Shown here piece after piece: positions 43,470-56,000 of a stretch of 64,000 bases of DNA. The notes under the pieces were generated by a model, which worked only from the letters and a program-made list of their open reading frames with translations, had not been told where the DNA came from and made no database searches. The stretch is from positions 62,001 through 126,000 of the forward strand of contig JAQJVL010000698.1 of NCBI GenBank assembly GCA_035578905.1, given 5' to 3'. Numbering within the stretch: position 1 is the first letter of the stretch; each line of letters starts with the position of its first letter. A program made the position numbers and the translations under genes. Source of the DNA: Stictocephala bisonia. Its lineage: Eukaryota; Arthropoda; Insecta; Hemiptera; Membracidae.

Positions 43470-44709
43470 ACCAAAGACAACCCCTGTACGAGCTATGGAA
43501 ATAGAGTTGAACATCGAACCTCTTGACATATGCATTCAAAAAGCAATCTGGTACAAGTTCCTCAGTATATCTGCAGACCCCTCATCAAATCCAGTTCTAA
43601 AACCAAACCTACAAGAGATCTATCACAAATCCTCTTTTGCATTCCAAACAATATCGATAGTGGAAAATACACCCGACGTTCATCCAATACAGTACCCAAC
43701 AGTCAATAAAATCCCACCTTGGTGCTTTCAACCTCCGAAAATCGAACTAGACATTCTAAGACTGACATCAAAACAAGATCCTGTAGAAGTACAAAGAGCA
43801 GCGGCCGTAGAAATCATAAACACAAAATACAAGAATCATTATAAGATCTACACAGATGGCTTTTTGGACCCCATTGAACCAGGATCTGGGGCCGGTTATT
43901 TTGTGGAACACTCTGACACCTCCTTCTATGCTCCAGCAAATGCATGCTCAAGCACTGACACTGAACTTATTGCCATCAATGCAGCAGCTGCGCACTGCAT
44001 AAGTGTAGAAATTAAAAATATATGCATCCTCAGTGACTCAAAAAGCGCATTGCAGCTTCTAAAACAATACAAACCTTCAAGATACTATCAAAGAATACAG
44101 GAAATACATCATCTTCTAAACCTAGCTTCAGACAAAAATATTTGTTTCCAATGGATACCGGGTCACTGCGGTCTGCATGGAAATGAAGAAGCAGACAAAA
44201 TTGCAAAGGCAGCAACCAACATGCATCCAATACCACCTAGGCAACCAACGCTCTCCAGTTGTAGGCCACAGCTCACAAAACTCCGAGACACAAGTGGGTG
44301 GAGAGATGGAATGATGAACCGACTGGCCGCCACCTTTATGGTTTCCTTAAAGAACCTAACAATATTGCAATCTACAAAAACCTACCCAGATCGGTGGCAT
44401 CATTCGCATCAAGAGCAAGAACAGGACACATAGTGACACAATCCTATCTCTTTCGTTTTAATCTCACCGAGTCACCCCTGTGTCTCGTTTGTCAATCGGA
44501 AGAGGAGACCCTTGAACACATCCTTCTGCACTGTACTAGCAAGTTTGATACAAGAGATGAACTAAAGAGAAGACTCCAACCTGACTGCTCTCTCAAAATA
44601 ATCCTAACTGAGCCCAACTATTGGAGACTGGCAAGCCATGCATATGAGACACCGTGCGGTCAGCATCACCTGAAGTTGGAAGCACGCACCAAGAAGTAAG
44701 TAAGTAATC
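43470..44709 (+). mobile_element. I-like LINE, 5'-truncated
   Basis: Two + frames overlapping near 44300 encode a ribonuclease H domain and a Cys-rich tail. The element ends with aagtaagtaagtaa just after the stop. The reverse transcriptase is missing through truncation. The 3' tail resembles those of the RTE LINEs here. Confidence 0.82.
43495..44699 (+). pseudogene. LINE RNase H and C-terminal Cys-rich region, frameshifted
   Basis: 43495-44290 contains a type I RNase H with all four acidic positions: KIYTDGFLDP (D), STDTELIAINAAA (E), CILSDSKSALQLL (D), WIPGHCGLHGNEEADKIAK (D). From about 44298 a second frame continues with RARTGHIVTQSYLFRFN, CLVCQSEEETLEHILLHC and a stop at 44699; the C-x2-C-x10+-H-x4-C pattern is the zinc-binding tail of I/R1-group LINE proteins. 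One frameshift near 44290 separates them. Confidence 0.85.
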
Positions 44710-44711
44710 AT

Positions 44712-45143
44712 TGGTGTGCTTTTTTATGGTCTTCAAAATGCTCAAAAACATTAAACTGTCAAACTCAGAAACTTGTACTGGTTCGAAATTCAATAAAAGT
44801 AATTACAAAATGGTATAAACATATTATCTTACTTAAATTTAAAGACAGAGAATTTATTGCTTTCAAATTAAGAAGAAGAATTTCATCCTCACTCATTTAA
44901 AATAATTAAAAAAGGGATTTTTAATAATGGTGTGCTTTTTTATGGTCTTCAAAATGCTCAAAAACATTAAACTGTCAAACTCAGAAACTTGTACTGGTTC
45001 GAAATTCAATAAAAGTAATTACAAAATGGTATAAACATATTATCTTACTTAAATTTAAAGACAGAGAATTTATTGCTTTCAAATTAAGAAGAAGAATTTC
45101 ATCCTCACTCATTTAAAATAATTAAAAAAGGGATTTTTAATAA
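44712..45143. repeat. exact 216-bp tandem duplication
   Basis: 44712-44927 and 44928-45143 appear identical base for base, starting tggtgtgcttttttatggtc. Perfect identity in otherwise diverged sequence points to a very recent duplication or an assembly duplication. The first copy begins right after the LINE tail. Confidence 0.95.
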
Positions 45144-46988
45144 GTAAACAAAGTTGAAATTTACTATTTTAATTGAAAACTTATTAACATTTGCCATAAA
45201 AATCACGTATTAGAGCACCTTTAAACATTTTTTAATTTCTAAATCGAGAATACAGTTTGGTTATTGTATACAAAGTTTGTTTTGTGCTAAAAATAATAAA
45301 ATTAAATATTTTAGTAATTAAAGATCTTTAAAATAAGCATTACATTAACTATATCCATAAAACTTTTATTTAAAGGCTTTGTATTCACTGACATAAATTA
45401 AAATATACAAAATGACTATATAAATTACATAAATTATCAGTCCAATGGGGGCTTTATTATACACTACAATATCAATATCAATATTTTGAAGATGAACGTG
45501 TTCACAGCAAAGCAGTTTCTTTTTCTTATAACTGTACAAAAACCTATTCTAAGAAATCAACATTATTTACATACATCATCTTAGATAAAAAAAATAATGC
45601 AACACTGACTGTCCAATATATCACAATAATGTAAGAAATACATAGAATGTATGATGGTAACCCCTCTAAATCAGTGATGTTGGTAGCACATCCCTCGTTC
45701 CCTTGTCTCAAACCCACAGCTCGCAAGACTGACGTCTAAATCTAACTTTTTACATGTGTATTACTTTGAGCAACATTTTTTCAGCATTTTGATGACTTGT
45801 GTTTAATTTAAATTAAAAAATTATGTAAAAAAAATTGTGCTTTTCGTTTGAGTAGAAACTTAACATAACTGTTAAAACTTAATCAAATCTATATAAAACT
45901 TATTTTTATGATAACATAAAAAAAAAACAAAGACTAGTGAAAAAACAAATGCTTTGAACATTTTATCATTATTTAAACCATTTAACACAGTCTAATCTAA
46001 CCTACAGTCTCTCACTCAATCAGGCATGTTGCACGTTTCCATAAGTATCAGAAATGGAATAATGGAAGTGTAGAATTTTTATTCATTACAAAAAATTACT
46101 TATACATTTCTCCAATGAAAAACATGCTATTTGTACAATTGAAATGTGCTGTTCAGGTTTCTAGTAATTAGCAGTTTATGTTAAAATTTATAAAAAAAAT
46201 TCTGGCCATACCAGTCAAAGAAAAAAAAACATTATGTTACAGTTAACATGTGGAATACAAATATAAAAAATTCATACTGTAAGTAAAAATTAACAATCAA
46301 AAGAGACATATGTTATTGGTACAACTTAAATATTTTAAATCAAGTTTTTTTTATATTAGAATTAATAAAAAAGGATCTTTCAATTACAGTTATTGGTACA
46401 TACAAAATGTTATGATATAAATCTAGATTTTCTTACACATTTACAAACTATAAGTTATAATTCCAGAATTGAAGAAGCCCTTTTTAGGCCAGCTTCATCA
46501 CATATCAAAGAGGACGGCAGATTCAATCAAAGTCCACAACTCGATATTTTTTAGTTTATTACAGCCACAAGTATGGACCAGCAAAATGTGGACATTTGTA
46601 AATCCAGTTGATCACAAGCCCATAAGAAAAGGATTACAAAGTTGTCTTGAAATCTTCTTTAGATTACAACTCAACATTTTCAGAAAATATTATTCAAAAT
46701 CACCTGTACAATTTATTTTTCTTATGAACCATTTCATCAACTTAAGTGCTAGAGTAGATGGCAGCCAAAATGAAATTACTTTTTTGTGTAAATGAAACAG
46801 ATGAAGAAAATAAAACTTTGCCATTAGTTGTAATTACACACAATGTAGTATTAAGCTGAGGGTGAGCATGAAAAAGTAAATTTATTTAATGACTTTAGTG
46901 TAACATCGTTTAGGAAAATAATACATTTAAATATCTATCTTAATACCATAAACAAAAATCAAATGGTGTAGAGTGTCAAAAAAGCAGC
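45144..46988. other. AT-rich region, probably TMEM198 3' flank
   Basis: No gene recognised. If the alternative last exon at 46989-47033 is used, the TMEM198 3' UTR lies here; minus-strand AATAAA-type signals (plus tttatt) occur near 46880. Confidence 0.4.
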
Positions 46989-47033
46989 TTAGTCCTCAAA
47001 CAGATTCTGGTTGAAGAGATCTGCAGTCCGGAG
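46989..47033 (-). CDS. TMEM198: candidate alternative TMEM198 terminal exon
   Basis: A very strong minus-strand acceptor (long T/C tract, cattttttcactcag) precedes 15 codons reading LRTADLFNQNLFED and TAA. It is in phase 0, the same phase as the exon at 49641, so it could replace it after GDVISQ. The short acidic-ended peptide looks like a genuine C-terminus. It could instead belong to an unrelated minus-strand gene. Confidence 0.45.
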   Translation of the reverse strand, partial: LRTADLFNQNLFED

Positions 47034-50000
47034 CTGAGTGAAAAAATGAAAAGAAGATACAAAATAAAAAGGTAACACAAAAATTACTTAGAAGAGAAGA
47101 TATGTTCAAATGTTCAAGAAGAAATGTTCACCACCACTTTACGTGTATGGGTGGCCGGGTGGGTCACCACCACTGTACGTGTATGGGTAGGTGAGTGGGT
47201 CACCACCACTTTACGTGTATGGGTGGGCGTTGTAAGGAGAGGCCGATCTTCTTTTGAACGTTGCGAACATATACATTGCGAAATGGAGTTCACCATCATT
47301 TTGCTTTTTCTACTCTACCCATCAATCTCTTTGTAAGACTCATGATGAGTATTTGACATCACAACTGAATGGAAATACAATACATTAAGCTAGAGTTATT
47401 TTTTCGAACTGCATGTAATATCAAATTTATATTTTTCAATAAAATAATTTAACTGAATCTAAAGCAATCTTTATTCCTTCTCAAATGGAAAAGAAGAAAC
47501 AATTTTCTAGTTGTTTTAGTACTCAATTGTTTTACCATAGGAAGAGAGGTTGAAATTTGAAAATTAAATTACAACAGTGCCTTTAAAGACAGGCCCTTTA
47601 AATGCTAAATCACTCAAGAGTTTACGTATGAGAAAACTATGAGAAACTTATTTAAGTTAAAGAAATTTAATCAAGTCTAGCTCTAAAAGCAAATAAAGAC
47701 ACATATATTTGGTTATAATCATATACTGAATATGAACTTGAATTGACATATACTCATACTGTTTCAGCCATCAAACATCACTGTTATAACCCTTGAGGCT
47801 GCCAACCTGTATTTATGTTTTTTGGCAAGTATGTATGTGTTTAAGTTCAGTATCCCGTTGAAAAATATCAGATTATTCATAAAAATACACAATATTTATT
47901 GTTTCCACTCTTCAACTTACAGAAAAGAAAATAAGAAATGCAAAAAAAATTAACTGAGGAAAACTTAATAAACACAATAAATAAGATACTGGAATAAGTG
48001 TAGATTATTGAAACATTAAAGTTACAACAAACTGAAATTAAAATTACAGCTTGGGTTTAAACACTAAACTAAAAGCTGCATTGAGTGGTATCAAAATAAC
48101 GGAAAATCTATCAACCATGAATACAAAAGAATTACATGAAACCAATCTTGGAAACTAACTAAAAGAAAAAGGTTTGAAAAAGAGACATGTTGAGCATTTT
48201 TACTTAAGAGACAACCGGATATTCACCACATCAAACTAAAAATCAGATACCACAGATAAATTATACCCAGATTGCTGGTTTTTCAATGTCACACTGTTTT
48301 CAACGTTGGACTGTCCGCTTTTCAGGGAATCAAACATTTGTGGACTAAGCGTGTTGTTAGACTGTACACGGTCTGGCAGTGCGTGTGTAGCAAATATGCT
48401 CCATTGACTTACTATACACACTCAATTGATCTGCAAGTCCATGTGTGTGGTATTGCCGGAATGAACGTGGAGTGAAAGAGAGAGGGAGCAAATTCGCCAC
48501 TCACTAGCACTGCCAGACTGTGCAGGTCTAACAAACATGCTTAGTCCACAAACGTTTGACACACTGCAAAGCAGACAGTCCACATACTACACAACACAGT
48601 GTGAATGTGTATGACACAGATTTACCACACACACAGAGGACAACCGTTTTCCCAAGACCACAAGCAGTAAGGGTAGTTAGATATGCCAGAAAAAAATGTG
48701 TGTTTAATTACAACTTGCACAGTGTACAGCCCTGTTTATGAACATACTCAACAGAATGATAGCAACGTATGCATAAATAAAATATCCATATATCGTAAGT
48801 ATACAAAACAAACAAAGATTGTTCTTGTCAAGCCCAGTGGCCTATCTTGTCATAAGTAATCAGATACACACAGGATATAGTTATTTCTCTATCTAATAAG
48901 TAGCAAAACTAAACATGCATTTTAGATTAGTAGTTTTTCAAAATTGATAAAAACCTCAATATTGTATTATATCATAAGTTATTTATTTTATTGTTTGTCC
49001 TTTTTAATGCACATTTTTATTCCAGTGTATAATAATGTTTTAAACAAATATTTTAGTGATTTTTACAATGTTTATCTCAAAATCGTGAAGATTAGTAAAT
49101 TACTTGATACTCAATAGCAAATTAAATTTGGAGCACTAGACCTAGGATTTGAATAATAATAAAAAGAAAGGAAAGCAGCATAGCTGATAAACTTGGATTA
49201 CTCAATAAAAACTGTACGAATACAATATAAAATACACATAAAATTATTTTTCACTTATACTTAAAGTACAACAATTTCATAAATTAAAAAATAAATCTAA
49301 GTTTATCAGCTTCTTTAAACAAACTATTGTTAACAACTAAAAAAGTATTGATAAGAGGTACAAAGGGTGAATACACAGACATTAGTGAGTTTATATTTAC
49401 TGTAGATTTGTAGCTCTCAGTAAATAAAAAAATAAACAACTATAATATTTCAGTCATTGTTGGCAAATAGTTTCTACAAAATTGTTACGTGATGTGTTCA
49501 GAATCATCTAAAATAAAGTAAATTTACCTAATCGAAATCAGTTCAAAGAATGTTTTTCACTAAGGATTCTATTTATTATGCTACCGTATAAATATACAAA
49601 GAGGGGATTAATTACTGATTCTAGTTCAGAGGGGATGGTACTATCGGTATTGTAGGTCTTGGTGCATGCAATGATCCAGTTGTATATCGTCATTGGTGAG
49701 GTGCGCTGCTGTCGACTCAGGCAGGATAGTCAGGTGGGTTGCGTCTGACTGAAGTGTGGAGCTCTCTACCCCTCCACCACCAACCACTTTGCGCTGCAAA
49801 GCCTGGACGTAATTCTGGCGCAATAATAAAACAATAGAAAAAAGAAGTTTACACAAAAGTTACATGATAATCATACATGTTTAACAGAACAACATGTTAT
49901 ACAGTCGTTCATTTCAGTAAACCAATTCTGTTATTTTTGGACTGAGTGAGATGGTTTTTAAACTTATTTAACTAATGTTTGGGGCTAAATTAAAGTTAAT

Positions 50001-53000
50001 TTACTATTATTTACATTTAATTTTGTAATGCCTTTTTCAAAATTATGTAATTAAAAAATTTTACAACAACCATACCAATATATTGTTATTATTGGTAGCC
50101 TATCAGAGCTGAGCCCCACAGATTCAGTCTTAGATGATCAGGCATGCAATATCGATGATCATGGTTGATAAGCCAGATACAGTTAGTGGAAAAAATGTTC
50201 ATGGAAATCTGTACAGAGTTAATGTATGTGTATGAATTTTTACTTATAAAAGTTGTCTTATCTAAATTCACCTGTTCTTTTCTTTTGGCATCTTAGATTC
50301 TATGAGACGGCCATAAAGTTAACTTGTAAAACATTGTGCTACAGCTCCTTTCAGGACTAGAGAGATTACTTGTGGTGCCCACTGTTTATGTTCAGTCTTC
50401 TCCCTTAGACATTGTTGTTCGCCGATTATTTGAAGATGTTTAGATACATTACAAATCCTGATGATGCTGCTAGTTTACAATGAGATGACATAGACAATGT
50501 GTCCAACTGGAGTGTTTTGAACAAAATGACTTTTAATATTTCAAAATGTTACTTAATGACATTTACGATGGCACCGGAATATTTCAGAAATAGATATTTT
50601 TAATGGTGTTTCGATTTCTAGAGTAAATCAAATCAAAGATTTGGGGGGTAAACATGAATGATTCACTATCTTTCAATCCTCATATCGAACTTTGCATAGC
50701 CTTGGCCAGTAGAATGATGGGTTTCATCTTAGGCAAAGTGAAAATGTCCAAAACATTAAGACCATCATTGTACTTTACAATGCTTTCGTCAGGTTGAGGT
50801 TGGAGAGTGGGACTGTCATTTGGAATCCAATTCATTCAACGTATAAACTGGTGCATGGCGGAGTGGACGATGCTGCCAGCTTGGCAGGCCTATCTTTCCG
50901 TGTAACCACATTTCGTAGTCGTAATTAACTCCTGTTCTCTGTCCCCTACTGCCACTCTACAGCATACGCTTCTTCTCCCTTCCACCGCCTTATGAGATCG
51001 TACAATAATTTGTTACTATCTGATCATATGAATGTTAATCAATTATTTGATTCTTTTAATACTTTTAAAATTAATTGCTTTATTAGTTTAAGTCTTCTAT
51101 ATAGTTTTTTTATTGTTCCAAGTTGTTGTTACAGATTATGTATTGTTAATTAATTGTTAAATATATTTATTACTGTTATTTTTGTTCAATGTTAATTTTT
51201 ATACATATTATTTATCATATTTATATTTAACTTCATATATTATTTTTATTTCATAACCTTCTACATAATTATTTATTGTTCCAAGTTGTTTTTTCAGATT
51301 ATATATTGTTGTTATTATTGTTCAATGTTAATTTATATACATATTATTTATCACATTTTTATTTAACTTCATTTATTATTTTTATTCATCATCGTCATAA
51401 AGCATCTACTGTTCCTTATTATATTATATTATTGTTTAGTATTTTTGATATTTTTCTATTTAAAATGAAGTGAATTGAACTTAGTGGAGAAGTTATGATA
51501 CCCACATGAATGACTTTATTAATGGATGAACTGCTTCAGTGTAACTGGTTTCATACTGTATTGAAGCATGTAAATCTAAATAAATACAATATATAACTAA
51601 ACTATTTTCTTCAAATGAGTTTTAAATGTTTGCCCTGGCTATTGGGCTATTAATAAATAGCTATTTCTAAGGACCACTTGACCTTGGTTAGTAACGATGA
51701 CTACATTTGTTCAACATCTACACTCATTCACCCATATCTTGATGATTGGTGTCTTAATAATGAATGAATATTGAATTTTATAAGCTAAGGATTTAATACT
51801 CGTTCGGAGAGTATTAAATGCTTGGGTTCCAAAGTGCGAGAACCTTTTCTTTCCTGCCAGACACTGCACTCTTGGAACTTCAAGCAAGTTATCCTGTCGG
51901 GTACAGTAATCCCTAACCGTGTTGCGTGGCAGGAGCTTCTTCTTCATATAAGAAGGTACGTATGTGCATGTTTTGAGATTGTATACACTTCACATACAGA
52001 TGCAAAATTCTTCAGATGATATAGTATTATGCACAGTTGAAACTTTTTCAACAAAGAACTGTTTTTCAAGATTTTGGACTAATCACTTTAACTAAACAAT
52101 TTTAAATTAGTAATTCATGTTTTTTACATAAAAATTGTGCCATTTAAATGCTATTTTAAAAATGTATTCTCACACTTCACTTATTATAACACCACAGTTA
52201 TCTTTATTGAAGAGTATAAATTACCTTTTTGTTCCTTATTTGTAAGGATATAACTAAGTATCAATTTCCTTACAATTAAGACATACTACTTATCCTGACA
52301 ACTTCTACCAAAACACCAAAAATCTTACATTTCATTAGATATATGGCACTAATGTCTATATTCAATAGTAAATTAAACTCACCTGACTAATAACATCTCC
52401 ATGCGCAGTACGCACTTGATACAAGTATCGGTACTTCTTCTGGCGCATCTCAGCCCTTTGTTCACGGGTCCTCACTCTCGGCATGTTGGCATGACGATTT
52501 TGATGTTTTACTGGCAACACTGTTCATATATGTCTCTTTTAATGTAATTTATTGATAAACTATATAAAAATAGTGTATATTATAATCTAAAAAACTACCA
52601 ATAACAAGACTTCATCCTTGGCCACTTGTTAACTAAAGTAAAGATGTGTTACTATAATGTACACAGTGTTATTGTTACTTTTGTTTTGACTAACCATTGA
52701 TCCTGTGCATGAGAAACACAGGGTTGAAGTGATCTCAAATTAATTAAGAGTATAGAAAAGCAATAATTTTATTGGACTGAAGTAAAAATATAGTCTTGAA
52801 ATAAACGCTAATAACTACAATTTTATTTATTTTACTTCACAAATATTTTATTATGATGTATTATCTTTGGTGATACTGGTATGAATCGAGAATCTTGATG
52901 TCAGAAAAAAATCTTAATTTATAAGGTTTTTAACTTAACAACTGCTATAAACGACCGTAGTCGTTTTTGGTTTAGTCATTCAGTAATCGCTGCACATTGT

Positions 53001-56000
53001 GCTGCAAAAGAATGAAGTGGCTATTAGGAGTGTGCGAGTAGCTCAAAATTCGAGTTTTTTTCGAGTTTTAAAAAACTCGACTCGAGATTATAAAAAACTC
53101 GAAAAAATCAAGTCAAGTTTTGCCATATCTTTGAGTGTAAAACACTATAATCAAGACAATAGTCCCATTTGTACAATATATTATAAAGATAAGCATTTTA
53201 TGTAGGATACTGTATTTAAAATATGATCATAATATGGTATTCGTAACCAGATATGTTCTCGCAATGTATTCAGATTCATGATTCACGCACACCAATCTCG
53301 ATCATACAGCCATGGCGATTACGGCGAAAATTAATCTTGTTCTTTATAAAGAAGGCACGTCCAAATAAGCTGTTCCAAATAAGCCATCACTAGGTTATTC
53401 ATACAAAACGTGAAAACTGATCAGTTACTGAACCGTTTCAAAACTTCGTTACATAACTTTTTCCAACATTTGAAATTAACAGTTGCATTTATTTCAGGTC
53501 CAACCTTTAAAATTTCATGACAAACTATTCTAAGACTGACAATTTCGGACAGATTTAATTAAATCACGTTCAATCAGTAACATAAACTTCGCAAGGAACA
53601 TAAACTATTGAAAAGCTATAACGATTTGAGATGGAATGCCCGGAACAGTTTTGTTCCGGCACCGTGACTAATAAAATAATGAAATAACGATTAATGTAGG
53701 TATTACCAGTGTTACAGCCAACTCAACGAGTCCCAATATAACTGCTAGCCGTGGATATGATTTGTTATCCATTTTATTTTGAGTTTTTGTTGACGTTTAC
53801 ACTATTGATGGGAATTACAGTTACTTTTTCGATAACCTGTTCCGTAATTCTATTATGTTTTGATAACTTGTTATAATAATCTGTTATTTTTGTAACCTGT
53901 TACTCTCAACACGTTGATGATCCATACAGTTATTCTGTTTCTGTTATGGCCTGGACGTTACTTAATGGCTCGAAGCCTAGTTACGACTGGTCTAGATAAC
54001 ATTCCAAGTTACCAAAGGTTATATGGTTGATGCAGAGATCAAGTAAGTTTATTATGTTTGGTATGTGGATGAAGTTATGCCTTATGTCACGTTACAATAT
54101 TGATAATGAGTTTAGTTCGTTGTGGCTGTGGTTGCCCATTACTGAGTTACCGCTCAAAGTTTGTTCTATTATCAATAATTTAACTGTAAACTGCAAGAGT
54201 TAAGTTTCATTCGTAGTTCAGTTACAGTTCCGTTTATTTCTCAGCGGGCTATATTTACTCTCCATTACCCCCATGCATTACAGTTATATAAAGTTCGTTA
54301 TAATCTTATCATGACTGGGAGTTACAAAAATAAACAGGGTATATTGTTTAACCTGTTAAATCTAAAACATGTTTCCTTAAATAACGCCCATCTCTTGACA
54401 ACTCAACTTGGCACATGGAAGTATAAATTGAAATAGTAAGATGAAAATGAAAACAAGGTTAACCTTGGTCAGTCGGCAAGGCGGTTGTTATCGGCAGTGA
54501 ACTTTTGAAACATGTAAACATTAGTATGCAAAGTACCGTGGGAAATATAATAGAAATAAAATGGATTTTAGTAACGAGACCAATCTCTTACCTCTTTCCA
54601 CGTCTATTGCTGTATTCTTTGTATATTAAGAAAATTAATTTAAGTTTGTCAGTTTGATTTGATTAAAGTTTATGGATCAACTTTCATAGTAGGGTTGGCT
54701 ATAAGTCTATTATATACGGTTTTTAGCAGCAGATTGCATTTTTTTTTTTATTTCAATATATTAAATGTTTACTCTGAATTTATCTTAGGCCTATTTTTTG
54801 AAAGCTATGACAAATATTTATCATATTATTTTACAGTTTATTTAACATATATCTTAATGAATATTTATATTTAATCACTGATACAATCATGTCATAGATT
54901 CTAAAACAATTTTCCAAACTTTACTAACTATTCAGCGAACTAAATAAATAGTGTTTGAGTGTACTGCTTACTTTATTTCAGTGTTTTCATTTTTGAAAAT
55001 TAAGGGTTAAATTCTCGACTTGAAAAAAACTCGAACTCAAAATGATGCCTAAAAACTTGACTCAACTCAAATTCTAAAATTGCTACTCACACAGCCCTAG
55101 TATCTATTGATAATTTTTTTTCAATAGAGTGCTCGCGACTTCTATGAAAGATTTGGAGAACTACTAGTTATATATTGTGTCAACAGAATGATTTTCATTT
55201 TATTTCATAGCTGTTGCCTTATTTCACAGATTGTTACTTACGTTTGGTAGTGTCATGAAAACATCTGGTAGTGGATTTTTTAATGTTGGGCACTTGTTAT
55301 AGAACAGGAAATAGATGATTTATTTGGTGAAAATGATGATTTGAGTCATTTATTTTCTGATAACAGTGACTACAATGATTCCACATATAATCAGAATGAA
55401 AAAAGTTATTAATAAAGCACTAGTGAGAGTAGTGATCCACAACCTCCTCCGGCCAGACAAAGATGTAAACAAGCAAAATGTCAACTTAGGTTACAAACAT
55501 AATAGGTTGATAGGGTAGTTATATCTGGACTCAAGACTCTTCTGATCCAGTTGTTCATAATTTTGACCCATGAAACAGGGGAATACAAATGGTTTTAGTG
55601 ATCTTTTTGTAAAACCTATAACACAGTTAAAAAAAACCCGCCACATAAGCCTAAGTTCTAAGATTTTGAAAAGACGCAATATAACTGACCATTATCATGT
55701 TAATTCTACATCTTAAGAGGCAAGTAAAACTAACCCACCAACTCTAATTAGTAGACATAAAATAAAACAAAACCAGGACCTTATTTAAGGACAGCATTAT
55801 ATTGTCAGATAAGATTTATCAGTGGCTGTTAAATGTTTACTGATATCAAGAATTTTGATTGTTTTATATGTTTATTTTCTCGTAAGATATTGAAGCCTTA
55901 CACTGTTGGTGATGAATGCCTCTGCCTGTGATAGCAAACTGCGTAATAAGGCCAAACACAACCATTCCCGGCCAGATGGACAATATGATCCAGCTGAACC

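Noticed and set aside
41674..44699. A host gene cluster of endonuclease/RNase H proteins
   Set aside because: All are truncated, frameshifted LINE fragments with element tails.
46469..46795. 108-codon + strand frame
   Set aside because: No domain, AT-rich flank, no splice context; not supported as a gene.
53805..54330. Second complete hAT element inside the 2-kb element
   Set aside because: Only a left-end-like sequence is seen; no matching right end or target duplication found.
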